The translations under genes were made by a program, and so were the position numbers. The notes under the pieces were generated by a model. It was not told the DNA's origin. It saw only the letters and a program-made list of their open reading frames with translations, and searched no databases. From Rhizobium sp. FKY42 (GTDB lineage Bacteria; Pseudomonadota; Alphaproteobacteria; Rhizobiales; Rhizobiaceae): a stretch of DNA of 48,705 nucleotides. This document shows positions 24,292 through 31,195 of the stretch, piece by piece. The first letter of the stretch is position 1; every line of letters starts with the position of its first letter. Where the stretch lies: contig NZ_STGA01000059.1 of the NCBI RefSeq assembly GCF_005222835.1, forward strand, positions 1 to 48,705. The letters are read 5' to 3'.

Positions 24292-24704
24292 ATCGGTCTC
24301 CGCAAGGCTGCAAGTGAGAAAACCCAGCCCGCATTTCTCATGGCGCGGTGCTGGCAAACCGGCGATTCTGCCCGCGATCGAAAGGGGCAGTGCCGGAATG
24401 GTTCGGGAAAAGATCACGCTCAAAAACCGCAAGGCACCGCTGCCCGGTGCGATTGCGCCAGACGAGATCGAGGCCAGGGTTGGGGTCAGCACTGCTGACG
24501 ATAGGGAAAAGGGGCCTCGGCTGACGGGGAGGATGACGCCAGACCGAGGCGTGCGCTGGACTGCCGCAATCCGCGCACGGTTTCCGGCAAGCGCGTTCAG
24601 GCCAGCCGGAAAGGGAAAAAAAGAACCAGCCAGACCCTGGGAGAAAAGGCCTGGCTGGCAAGGTGGGGAAGCAAACGTCACCCAGGTGAAGCAGAAAGGC
24701 CAGC
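24292..24704 (-). other. 413-base leader between cro and cII-like gene
   Basis: No convincing gene on either strand. The interval holds a strong hairpin-plus-T-run terminator near its upstream end (24616-24658). A second GC dyad (CCTCGG near 24515, CCGAGG near 24543) is also present. It is most simply an untranslated leader where early transcription can be stopped or antiterminated; short nut-like boxes could not be identified with certainty. Confidence 0.5.
24616..24658 (-). terminator. Intrinsic terminator between cro and cII-like gene
   Basis: On the minus strand CCAGCCAG (24658-24651) pairs perfectly with CTGGCTGG (24633-24626). After three more bases comes a run of seven T (24622-24616). 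This resembles tR1 of lambda in position: after cro and before the cII analogue. Confidence 0.7.
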
Positions 24705-24953
24705 TCATTCTGCGGCCTCGACGACAGGAGCAGGCTCCGGCCAATATTTGGGCAGAAGACGAGAACGACTGATGCCAGTGAGCTTTTCGATTTCCAGCGC
24801 GCGTTCGGGGGTGAGCCGACCATTTTCCCAGCGCATGACTGTCGAAGGCAAAACAGGCGGATCAAAAAGCTTGCCAAACGCCTCCAGCGTCATGCGGGGC
24901 GTCTGCGCAGTGCGATATTCCGTGATGGGCGAAGCGTTTGGCATGTGCCACAT
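24705..24953 (-). CDS. cro: Cro-like early repressor (HTH, YdaS style)
   Basis: 82 residues. 'MTLEAFGKLFDPPVLPSTVM' and 'WENGRLTPERALEIEKLTGI' with 'SRSRLLPKYWPE' is the usual pattern of Cro/YdaS-type repressors (HTH followed by 'P-E-R-x-x-x-I/V-x-x-x-T-G-I'). It starts the leftward early operon and diverges from the CI-like gene across an 81-base spacer holding the CTAGGCAAA operator. Two ATGs (24953 and 24944) are possible; neither has a strong Shine-Dalgarno. Confidence 0.82.
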   Translation of the reverse strand: MWHMPNASPITEYRTAQTPRMTLEAFGKLFDPPVLPSTVMRWENGRLTPERALEIEKLTGISRSRLLPKYWPEPAPVVEAAE

Positions 24954-24961
24954 ATTGCTTA

Positions 24962-24995
24962 CTAGGCAAAATTAATCAAGCAAGCATTTGCCTAG
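24962..24995. promoter_or_regulatory. Operator between cro and cI: inverted CTAGGCAAA repeat
   Basis: CTAGGCAAA (24962-24970) and TTTGCCTAG (24987-24995) form a perfect 9-base inverted repeat with a 16-base centre. It lies in the 81-base divergent spacer and must overlap the promoters of both regulators. The same TAGGCAAA word recurs at 26593 and 26626. Confidence 0.8.
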
Positions 24996-25034
24996 CGGAT
25001 GATGGAACTCTAGAACTTGAAGATTTAATTTTGC

Positions 25035-25412
25035 ATGATGAGCAAAAAAACTGGCCGACCCATTGCCGACACGCCTATCGTGCGGGTGCATTTCATCCCC
25101 GAACTTGCAGAAGCTCGGGGGATGAACCAGTCAGACCTTGCGCATGCAGTGGACGTAAATCCATCGACTGTGAGTGGATGGTATCAGGGCTCGATCCCGA
25201 CTCCCGCCTTACAGAACCGATTAGCAGAGCTATTTGAGATCGATGTGCAGAGCTTATTCCGCCATCCTGCCGATGATGAAGTTATTCGCTCGTTGTCTTT
25301 TCTGGAAGCGCAGCAAAAAATTGAACTTGCCGGTATTTTGAAACAATACGACGGCTATGAAAAGAATACAGTCATACGAGTTCTTAGAAGTTTTGTAGCA
25401 GCTACCAGCTGA
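25035..25412 (+). CDS. CI-like repressor (XRE HTH)
   Basis: 125 residues. An HTH of the lambda repressor/XRE type is clear: 'PELAEARGMNQSDLAHAVDV' and 'NPSTVSGWYQGSIPTPALQN' followed by 'RLAELFEIDVQSLF'. The C-terminal half (about 80-125) is short and helical and has no S24 LexA-like protease domain, so inactivation by RecA self-cleavage is unlikely and an antirepressor or another signal would be needed. Divergent from cro and very likely the maintenance repressor for the leftward early operon. Weak start context. Confidence 0.82.
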   Translation: MMSKKTGRPIADTPIVRVHFIPELAEARGMNQSDLAHAVDVNPSTVSGWYQGSIPTPALQNRLAELFEIDVQSLFRHPADDEVIRSLSFLEAQQKIELAGILKQYDGYEKNTVIRVLRSFVAATS

Positions 25413-25511
25413 GTTTTGTCCGAGCGAGGAAAGAATTTCATCTCTTGGGCTGATTTAGGTCGTACGGCTCACGCCTTCCTGATCTAGTCTGGCATCGATC
25501 CAGCGGAGACA

Positions 25512-25736
25512 TCAGGACAATAGCCGCCGCGTTTTCACCTTTGCGAGAGTGATGAAATCACCCTCATCGTGAAATCTCCATTCCCCACCTCGTGATTGAG
25601 ATAGGTGCTGCAGGAGTGCTTGCACTGCGTCGTGCTTTCCTTCTCTGTGCTGCCTTGAGCTTTCAGTAGCCTCAGCCCCAGATCCCCCTACGCCGATGCT
25701 GATTCCACCCGCTAGAACTTTACGTCTCGTAAACAT
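25512..25736 (-). CDS. Possible small Tat-exported protein
   Basis: 74 residues with an N-terminus 'MFTRRKVLAGGISIGVGGSG' that looks like a twin-arginine signal (TRRKVLAGG, then a Gly-rich hydrophobic stretch), followed by a polar segment 'GEWRFHDEGDFITLAKVKTR'. GGGGA lies five bases ahead of the ATG. The mature part is very short and unlike any family I know; it may be a remnant or a small conversion factor. It is isolated between the repressor and an AT-rich region, opposite to both neighbours. Confidence 0.4.
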   Translation of the reverse strand: MFTRRKVLAGGISIGVGGSGAEATESSRQHREGKHDAVQALLQHLSQSRGGEWRFHDEGDFITLAKVKTRRLLS

Positions 25737-25996
25737 TTCAATCCCCGATTTCAGAAGCTTAGGTAGATTGAGGTCGTATGAGTTTTCAAGAGTGTTTCGC
25801 TCAAAGCGAGAAAAGTACCAATAAAATCAACTCTGTACCAAAATCCGGAAAGCTACATTATATCATATCTTTAAACATGGATTTTTAAGTAAGGTATTTT
25901 GAAAGTATAACCCGCAGTTATAATTTTTTCACACATGAGTTGTGTCTAAAACTAACGTTTTACCTGTAGATTTAAGGGGTCTAACGGTGATCCCTC
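25737..25996. other. AT-rich noncoding interval
   Basis: The lowest-GC stretch of this part of the window, with no credible gene. A TATAAT sits at 25919-25924 on the plus strand, but with no good -35 at 16-18 bases. GTACCAA occurs twice, near 25817 and 25836. It may be a promoter/UP region or a binding site for a nucleoid protein; nothing firmer can be said. Confidence 0.4.
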
Positions 25997-26185
25997 ATGA
26001 ACAACGCGCTTGAAAAGATTGCTGATAAAGTAACGGAAATGGATATCCGTACACGGGCAGCCTATGATCTTGCGCTCGGCTGCCTGAGCTGTCACGCGCT
26101 CAGGACGTGCGACTATGGGCGACAAGCCGTTGCGCAGCCTGAAGTGCTAAAGGCAATCTTTCCGGATAATCCCGCACAATCTTAG
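25997..26185 (+). CDS. Doubtful small ORF
   Basis: 62 residues ('MNNALEKIADKVTEMDIRTR', then 'CLSCHALRTCDYG'), not recognised. It would overlap the 3' end of the XRE gene on the other strand by 86 bases. The Shine-Dalgarno site is poor. The Cys-x2-Cys and the charge pattern look protein-like, so I keep it at low confidence. Confidence 0.28.
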   Translation: MNNALEKIADKVTEMDIRTRAAYDLALGCLSCHALRTCDYGRQAVAQPEVLKAIFPDNPAQS

Positions 26186-26462
26186 CCAGGGAGTGAAAGA
26201 TGCTGCCCAGCTGCGCCAGCTCCTGGGCTGTGCCGGTCTTTATCAGGCGATTGGTCGCTTCGAGCGTTGGATCGACAGACATCAGGTCCGTCACGCTGCA
26301 GCCCAAAACCGCAGCCAGGCGCTCAATGGCCTCCTGACTAAGGCCGCCTCGGCCATTTTCAACGTTTGAAAGATGCTGCACTGTGTACCCCGCAAGGGCC
26401 GCCACTTGCTTGAGCCTGTAGCCCCGAAACGTTCGCCATTCCTTGAGATAGATGCGCATCAT
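26100..26462 (-). CDS. XRE-family regulator
   Basis: 120 residues from the ATG at 26462. 'WRTFRGYRLKQVAALAGYTV' and 'QHLSNVENGRGGLSQEAIER' with 'LAAVLGCSVTDLMS' is a standard XRE HTH followed by a short helical C-terminus ('GSIFHSLAKIVRDYPERL'). It diverges from the regulator at 26797; their shared 330-base spacer contains the TAGGCAAA words found at the cro/cI operator. It may compete with CI or act as a second switch. Confidence 0.78.
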   Translation of the reverse strand: MMRIYLKEWRTFRGYRLKQVAALAGYTVQHLSNVENGRGGLSQEAIERLAAVLGCSVTDLMSVDPTLEATNRLIKTGTAQELAQLGSIFHSLAKIVRDYPERLPLALQAAQRLVAHSRTS

Positions 26463-26560
26463 GATGGCTTTTGACAGGCACATTATGGCTGATTTGTGCC
26501 TCACGCAATAGGCGATTCTGACTTGCGAATCCCGTTTAAATAGAGAATGACCGAGCCGCC

Positions 26561-26641
26561 TTAGCCTACTACACAAATCTTGTTTTGCGTGTTAGGCAAA
26601 ATTGAGGATTGACCTTTTTTGTTTAGTAGGCAAATTTAGGC
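26561..26641. promoter_or_regulatory. Second regulatory region with TAGGCAAA operator words
   Basis: The words TTAGGCAAAATT (26592-26603) and GTAGGCAAATTT (26625-26636) repeat the CTAGGCAAAATT half-site of the cro/cI operator, and TAGCCTAC (26562-26569) is a related inverted copy. A TTGACC at 26610-26615 may be a -35 box for the plus-strand regulator; the -10 is unclear. The sites lie between two divergent XRE genes. The remaining 155 bases to 26796 show no gene. Confidence 0.65.
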
Positions 26642-26796
26642 CTGCCGCAACCCTAACGGCAAATCAGCGACGATCGGCGGCAGGCCAAACCCCACCTGCC
26701 GCCGGTCAACCCAACCAGACCATCAGCTTTTCAAGCGGCCGCGCATGCCGTGCGCCGCAAGTGATTTCTTTTGCCGAATTTTGAGGAGTTTCAAAA

Positions 26797-27261
26797 ATGG
26801 CCCTACGCGCGAAGACACCGAACCCGATCGACGTCCATGTCGGTTCCCGCATTCGCCTTGCCCGCACCATGCTGCACATGAGCCAGGAGAAGCTGGGCGA
26901 GAGTGTCGGCATAACCTTCCAGCAGATCCAGAAATACGAGAAAGGCACCAACCGCGTTGGCGCCAGCCGCCTGCAGCAGATTGCCCAAGTGCTGAACCGC
27001 AGCGTTTCCTTCTTTTTCGAGGGAATGAGCACTGACGCCACCGCGCCGGAAAGTGATGATGCTACTGCCCTCCTGCATTCGAAAGATGGCCTGCGCCTGA
27101 TTGCTGCTTTTGCCCAGGTGAAGGATGCGGAAGCGCGCCGGGGCCTGATCAACGCCTTCATTGAGGCGGCACGGCTGGCGAGCGCGGCAAATGTAAACCT
27201 TTCCGCAATCGACCATTTGCACCAGCAGCCATCCGCCGCTCCGACCACCGCCACGCACTGA
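26797..27261 (+). CDS. XRE-family transcriptional regulator (alphaproteobacterial type)
   Basis: 154 residues. 'DVHVGSRIRLARTMLHMSQE' with 'KLGESVGITFQQIQKYEKGT' and 'NRVGASRLQQIAQVLNRSVS' is the highly conserved N-terminus of the alphaproteobacterial XRE repressors related to MucR-neighbour and prophage proteins. The last third is low complexity. It leads the rightward accessory operon and is preceded by TAGGCAAA operator words, so it probably regulates itself and the genes that follow (27271-30998). Confidence 0.9.
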   Translation: MALRAKTPNPIDVHVGSRIRLARTMLHMSQEKLGESVGITFQQIQKYEKGTNRVGASRLQQIAQVLNRSVSFFFEGMSTDATAPESDDATALLHSKDGLRLIAAFAQVKDAEARRGLINAFIEAARLASAANVNLSAIDHLHQQPSAAPTTATH

Positions 27262-27270
27262 GGCCGCACC

Positions 27271-28608
27271 ATGACCGGCATCCCGACCACGGTAGATAAT
27301 CCTGACGAGTGCAGCATCGAGCAGCTTTCGGCCATGCTCATCGACGAGGTGGCCAAGGGCGATCCGGTCAAAGTTGCCAGCCTTGCAACGACGATCCAAC
27401 AGCGCGGCGGGCGCATTGTCTGCCCCGTCGCCCTCGTCGTGCCAGAGCTGACAGACGAGCAGATGGACGCGCTTAACAAGCTGCAGCCCATCGGCCAGGT
27501 CCACATCATGGGTGAGCCTACGCCCTCATCACATGTGGCGACGCTTGAGAAGGAAATCACAGACCTCAAGCGCGAACTGGCATCCGCCAAGCACGTCGCG
27601 AAAAACGCGACGTCGAATTGTGATTACTGGAAAGCGCAATATGAAGCGCTTGACGCCAAAGAGACCCCCGCGCCCCAGACGCATGTGAAGTCATCAAAAG
27701 CAGAGCCACGCTTTGCAGTTGGTGACATGGTCGAGCGCATATCTGGCGGCACTTGGATGGGCATGGCCGTTGGCGACAAGGGCGTCGTTGCCGCTGTAAT
27801 ACCTACCGCTAATAATTGGCATGACCTCAGGATAGCTGGCTTTGATGGCGTCTATAGCGATTTTAGATTTCGTCTAGCCGAAAACCCCACGCCTCAAACG
27901 AATTTGAGCGATGGCAACGAGCCCCGATACACCACAAAGCGGCTGCGCGATGAAATCGCCAAAGCTCAAGCCTATGGCCGACAGCATGCGATCGAGGAAG
28001 CAATTGTGATAGTTGGGGAAAACGACGTGGTGTCGGCAATCCGCAAGTTACGCACCCTCATGACCACTTCGCCGCTTGAGGCTGCCACCCCCTCACCCCA
28101 AACACATGTGAATGGGTGGCAGCCGATTTCCGATGTGCCACGAGACGGCAGGAAAATTGAAGTCATCGACGCGGCGGGGAGACAAAGCACTCTGTTCGCC
28201 AATGCCGAGGCGCATAGTCACTTTCAGATTGCCTATACAAAATGGCGCGACGTAACCCCATCGCCTCAGCAACATGTGAGGCCAGAGGACGCTTGCCCAT
28301 CTTGCAGTGGGAGCGGTCGTTACGATGACGCGGCAATTAGGGCCTTTGATGGCGCTACCGCTTGGCAGCCGATAGAAACCGCACCGAAGGACGGACGTCA
28401 CGTCCTCCTTTACTGCGACTACTACGGCATTGGTCGCTGTGCGTGGGAAAGCTGGCGTAGTGTCTGGCGTTCAGACGATCCGAACCACGGCATAGGCTTT
28501 CCGCAGCCGACACACTGGATGCCCTTGCCAGATTACCCGACAGGCTCGGTACGAGCCGAAAATGCACGCCGCGCCGCCCTCGCTACGGAGGGCAAGGCCC
28601 ATGCTTAA
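27271..28608 (+). CDS. Mosaic multidomain phage protein with DUF551-type domains and PxPQTHV linkers
   Basis: 445 residues built of separate short modules. Going from the N-terminus: a helical module (1-80); a coiled coil with 'LEKEITDLKRELASAKHVAK' (93-130); an SH3/KOW-like module 'RFAVGDMVERISGGTWMGMA' (145-203); a helical module 'YTTKRLRDEIAKAQAYGRQH' (218-270); and a DUF551-like module 'GWQPISDVPRDGRKIEV' (283-328). Then come a Cys-x2-Cys-x-Gly-x-Gly turn ('CPSCSGSG', 339-346) and a full DUF551 module 'AWQPIETAPKDGRHVLLYC' ending 'THWMPLPDYP'. Six-to-seven residue linkers of the form P-x-P-Q-T-H-V separate them. DUF551 is a phage domain of unknown function. The modular plan suggests growth by recombination at linkers. 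Confidence 0.85.
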   Translation: MTGIPTTVDNPDECSIEQLSAMLIDEVAKGDPVKVASLATTIQQRGGRIVCPVALVVPELTDEQMDALNKLQPIGQVHIMGEPTPSSHVATLEKEITDLKRELASAKHVAKNATSNCDYWKAQYEALDAKETPAPQTHVKSSKAEPRFAVGDMVERISGGTWMGMAVGDKGVVAAVIPTANNWHDLRIAGFDGVYSDFRFRLAENPTPQTNLSDGNEPRYTTKRLRDEIAKAQAYGRQHAIEEAIVIVGENDVVSAIRKLRTLMTTSPLEAATPSPQTHVNGWQPISDVPRDGRKIEVIDAAGRQSTLFANAEAHSHFQIAYTKWRDVTPSPQQHVRPEDACPSCSGSGRYDDAAIRAFDGATAWQPIETAPKDGRHVLLYCDYYGIGRCAWESWRSVWRSDDPNHGIGFPQPTHWMPLPDYPTGSVRAENARRAALATEGKAHA

Positions 28609-28852
28609 GCTGCAACCCGAAAACACCATTGTTGATATACCTGACCTCAACCGGTTCCAGATTGGCGATCATGTGGTTGTTGACGCGACCGAGCATTTCG
28701 ACCGCTTCGAAGGGGTAATAATTGGGATCGAGCTTCGACGCGTATATGGCGCTGACCGCCTAGAGCCGTGCATCACGCTTCTACACGACGGTTACATTAC
28801 CGATGAATTCAAGCCGATGGACTGCCGGAAGGTAGACCCATCACCCCAACCG
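27517..28852 (+). repeat. Interspersed 21-bp linker repeats coding PxPQTHV
   Basis: Six related copies at 27517-27537 (PTPSSHV), 27667-27687 (PAPQTHV), 27886-27906 (PTPQTNL), 28090-28110 (PSPQTHV), 28258-28278 (PSPQQHV) and, at the end of the next gene, 28838-28852 (PSPQP). The DNA pattern is CCN-NCR-CCY-CAR-ACR-CATGTG; four copies keep the 3' CATGTG. They fall exactly at domain borders. Confidence 0.75.
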
Positions 28853-28870
28853 AGGGAGCTGGGTAGATGA
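28601..28870 (+). CDS. Small beta-rich protein ending in the linker motif
   Basis: 89 residues from the ATG at 28601, overlapping the upstream stop, with GGAGGG in front. 'FQIGDHVVVDATEHFDRFEG' and 'VIIGIELRRVYGADRLEPCI' resemble an SH3/KOW-like barrel, the same type as the third module of the mosaic gene upstream. The C-terminus 'VDPSPQPRELGR' repeats the linker motif, as though this were a free-standing module of the same set. Function unknown. Confidence 0.68.
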   Translation: MLKLQPENTIVDIPDLNRFQIGDHVVVDATEHFDRFEGVIIGIELRRVYGADRLEPCITLLHDGYITDEFKPMDCRKVDPSPQPRELGR

Positions 28871-29055
28871 TGAACGTTCTTCGCTTCTTCAGTAAAAATC
28901 GGTTCAGTCACTTCGACGCGATGTTTCTATGCATTGTGTCCTACCAGCTTGCTCTTGACCGCTTCCTTGAGGGTCTAGGCCTCATCGTTATTGCCACGAC
29001 TGTGTCTGCAATCCTCAAGCGCGCCACTAGGTCCAAGGAGGTAGGCCATGACTGA
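28867..29055 (+). CDS. Small membrane protein
   Basis: 62 residues. One or two hydrophobic stretches ('AMFLCIVSYQLALDRFL' and 'GLGLIVIATTVSAIL') between basic ends indicate a small inner-membrane protein. Start overlaps the upstream stop (ATGATGA), and the stop overlaps the MazG-like start. Such phage microproteins are often superinfection or lysis modulators, but there is no direct evidence here. Confidence 0.62.
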   Translation: MMNVLRFFSKNRFSHFDAMFLCIVSYQLALDRFLEGLGLIVIATTVSAILKRATRSKEVGHD

Positions 29056-29527
29056 AGAAAATTTCCCCGGCCTGGAGCTGGCGCAGATTGTGCTGGATGC
29101 CGCAGCGGTTGGCCTCATCCCTGATACAGCCGTAAAAGCAGCGCACAAGGTTGTGCTTGCCGCCCACAAGAAGGCGCTGCAGGACAGCCTCAATGAACAT
29201 CAGATTACCCTCTGGCTGCCAGAGCCGGATGTTTTTGCCCATCAGGCGATCGGCAAGCTGATTGAGGAGATGGGCGAGGCCAGCGCGATCGCAGCCAGGA
29301 TCCTCATTCAGGGGCTTGATCAATCCGATCCGAAGAGTGGCATCCCGAACCGGCAGGCTTTGGCCAAGGAGCTGGCCGATGTCGCGGCATCGATCGGCTT
29401 TGTCCAGGGCATCACCATGATTGACCGGATGCCGGAACGCACAAGCGAAAAGCTCACGGGGTTTGCAAAGTGGGTGGAGCTGCTCAACGAACACCAAGCC
29501 GCGCCGGAGGCTGACGCCAATGGCTGA
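29048..29527 (+). CDS. MazG-like all-alpha NTP pyrophosphatase
   Basis: 159 residues. The all-alpha NTP-PPase signature is visible in 'AIGKLIEEMGEASAIAARIL' (first Glu pair of the metal site) and 'ALAKELADVAASIGFVQGIT' (second E-x-x-D pair). Family members hydrolyse nucleoside triphosphates such as modified or damaged dNTPs or, in phages, lower ppGpp signalling. AAGGAGG lies before the ATG. It overlaps the DUF5131 gene at its end. Confidence 0.8.
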   Translation: MTEENFPGLELAQIVLDAAAVGLIPDTAVKAAHKVVLAAHKKALQDSLNEHQITLWLPEPDVFAHQAIGKLIEEMGEASAIAARILIQGLDQSDPKSGIPNRQALAKELADVAASIGFVQGITMIDRMPERTSEKLTGFAKWVELLNEHQAAPEADANG

Positions 29528-30593
29528 CCATACACCGATCGAATGGACAGACGCCACTTGGAACCCGATCACGGGTTGCTCTGTCGTCTCCCCCGGTTGC
29601 ACGAACTGTTACGCCATGAAGCTGGCCGGAACCCGCATGAAGAACCACCCCAGCCGCGCAGGCCTGACGAAAGACAGCAAGGCGGGACCGGTCTGGACTG
29701 GCGAGGTGCGGTTCAACGAGCAGTGGCTGCGGCAGCCACTGCAATGGACCAAGCCCCGCATGATCTTCGTCTGCGCCCATGGCGATCTGTTTGCAGAGGG
29801 CGTGCCGGATGAATGGATCGATAAGGTCTTCGCCATCATGACCCTGGCACCACAGCATACGTTTCAGGTGCTGACCAAGCGCGCGGAGCGTATGCGGGAA
29901 TATCTGATGGCGGCAGATTTGCTGGACCGGCTGACAATGACCGCATGGAAGACAGATCAGGAAGAAGGTGCCAGCTGGGCTGCTGATATCCATTCCGGCC
30001 ATTGCAATGGCTTACCCCTGTCCAATGTCTGGCTTGGCGTTTCCGTCGAGGATCAGCCACGCGCCGATCAGCGCATTCCTGCCTTGCTCGATACCCCCGC
30101 TGCGCTGCGCTGGATCTCGGCAGAGCCTGTGCTCGGCTATCTGGACATCGAACAGTATTTGCGCGTGATCATCCGGAAACCGCAAAGCGTCGGGAAAAGT
30201 ACCAACATCAACTTTGAAATCGTTCGCCATGCCCTTGACTGGGTCGTGGTCGGCGGGGAAAGCGGACCAGGCGCTCGCCCGATGCATCCGGATTGGGCGC
30301 GCTCACTCCGCGACCAGTGCGCAGCGGCTGGCGTGCCATTCTTGTTCAAGCAATGGGGTGCATGGGGCAAAGCCACGCCTGCACCTGCCGGAACGGCGGG
30401 AGATTACGCCCTTGCACCAAGCGTGCCGGAGAGTAGGGGATATGGAAAAAGCGTTTTTCCGATCGACGCTTTTCCGCTTCAGATCGAGGGCTTGATCAGC
30501 CCTCCAGCCGTTCTGCAGCGCATTGGCAAAAAGGCAGCCGGTCGCCACCTGGACGGCGTGCTGCATGACGGCTTTCCGGAGAGACGCGCATGA
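29520..30593 (+). CDS. DUF5131 (phage Gp37/Gp68) radical-SAM-like protein
   Basis: 357 residues from the ATG at 29520 inside the end of the MazG-like gene. It opens with 'IEWTDATWNPITGC' and three cysteines C20, C27 and C30 ('GCTNCYAMK') that could hold an iron-sulphur cluster. 'FVCAHGDLFAEGVPDEWIDK', 'TFQVLTKRAERM', 'LGVSVEDQPRADQRIPAL', 'WISAEPVLGYLD' and 'VVVGGESGPGARPMHPDW' follow, a near-perfect DUF5131 sequence resembling spore-photoproduct-lyase folds. Frequent in phages and mobile elements; substrate not known. Confidence 0.95.
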   Translation: MADHTPIEWTDATWNPITGCSVVSPGCTNCYAMKLAGTRMKNHPSRAGLTKDSKAGPVWTGEVRFNEQWLRQPLQWTKPRMIFVCAHGDLFAEGVPDEWIDKVFAIMTLAPQHTFQVLTKRAERMREYLMAADLLDRLTMTAWKTDQEEGASWAADIHSGHCNGLPLSNVWLGVSVEDQPRADQRIPALLDTPAALRWISAEPVLGYLDIEQYLRVIIRKPQSVGKSTNINFEIVRHALDWVVVGGESGPGARPMHPDWARSLRDQCAAAGVPFLFKQWGAWGKATPAPAGTAGDYALAPSVPESRGYGKSVFPIDAFPLQIEGLISPPAVLQRIGKKAAGRHLDGVLHDGFPERRA

Positions 30594-30697
30594 GCCGGCT
30601 CCCTACCCTTCTGGCCGTCAGCGCCTTCTTGATGGGGCTTGCACTGATGGCATCGGCGTTTTTCTATGCCACCCTGCCCCAGCCACCGATCCAGTGA
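30590..30697 (+). CDS. 35-residue membrane microprotein
   Basis: ATG overlaps the DUF5131 stop (ATGA) with GGAGAGA seven bases upstream. The peptide is basic at the start (MSRLPTLLA), then one hydrophobic segment 'VSAFLMGLALMASAFFYA', then 'TLPQPPIQ'. It is a single-span small protein. Translational coupling is the main evidence. Confidence 0.5.
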   Translation: MSRLPTLLAVSAFLMGLALMASAFFYATLPQPPIQ

Positions 30698-30710
30698 GAA
30701 CGCCACGTCG

Positions 30711-30998
30711 ATGACAATTCAGGGCAGACAAGCACCGACTGAAATTCTTCGGTTGCAGAATCGGTCAATGGATGCCTTACATGTAAGAATGACAAATTCT
30801 ACATCTGATTTGAGTCGCAAATACGTAGCTGCCCACCGGGCGCGGCTGAAAGCTGCCGGTCAGGTGTCTGTTACGACAGTTTTGTCGGCCGAGACTGTTG
30901 AACAGCTCGACCGGCTCAAGGAGCAACGTGGCGTGTCATCGCGTGCGCCGCTGATCGAGGAAGCTGTGAGGGCTTATATTGAAAACTTGAGGGCATAA
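30711..30998 (+). CDS. Ribbon-helix-helix (CopG/MetJ-type) DNA-binding protein
   Basis: 95 residues from the ATG at 30711; ATGs at 30770 and 30788 are alternatives. The C-terminal 45 residues 'VSVTTVLSAETVEQLDRLKE' and 'GVSSRAPLIEEAVRAYIENL' are a standard RHH fold: strand, helix A, turn, helix B. Such small proteins repress their own operon or plasmid copy number genes. It is the last gene before a strong terminator and lies just upstream of the RepA-like gene, so a CopG-like role in replication control is possible. Confidence 0.75.
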   Translation: MTIQGRQAPTEILRLQNRSMDALHVRMTNSTSDLSRKYVAAHRARLKAAGQVSVTTVLSAETVEQLDRLKEQRGVSSRAPLIEEAVRAYIENLRA

Positions 30999-31001
30999 AC
31001 G

Positions 31002-31036
31002 AAAAAACCCCGCCGTTGGCGCGGCAGGGGTTTTTG
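31002..31036 (+). terminator. Intrinsic terminator after the rightward accessory operon
   Basis: AAAAACCCCGCCG and CGGCAGGGGTTTTT form a GC-rich stem (one bulged A) ending in a T-run at 31031-31035. It follows the RHH stop by four bases and is symmetric enough to act on both strands. It separates the accessory operon from the rep leader. Confidence 0.85.
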
Positions 31037-31115
31037 AGACTGTAGCGACCTGTGTTGAGGAACAACGAGGAACACTCATCTAATTTCCTCTTCAACATAG
31101 GTGAGATTTTCAGAA

Positions 31116-31139
31116 CCCGCAAGATGCTATTCTTGCGGG
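31116..31139 (+). promoter_or_regulatory. Stable hairpin in the leader of the RepA-like gene
   Basis: CCCGCAAGA (31116-31124) and TCTTGCGGG (31131-31139) pair perfectly around the loop TGCTAT, 57 bases before the rep ATG. A weaker dyad lies upstream (TGTTGAGGAA near 31055, TTCCTCTTCAACA at 31084-31096). No T-run follows, so it is not a simple terminator. Structured leaders ahead of plasmid rep genes commonly serve RNA-based copy control. Confidence 0.6.
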
Positions 31140-31195
31140 AACGCTAAATCTTTGCCTGCCGTCTCGGTCCTCCTAAACAGGAGTTGGGAACAACC

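Noticed and set aside
24314..24772. 152-codon plus-strand ORF in the cro-cII leader
   Set aside because: Low-complexity Arg/Pro composition, overlaps cro, and covers the terminator; not convincing.
27517..28852. CRISPR-like spaced repeats
   Set aside because: The repeats lie in frame inside genes, vary in sequence and spacing (150-560 bases) and encode protein linkers.
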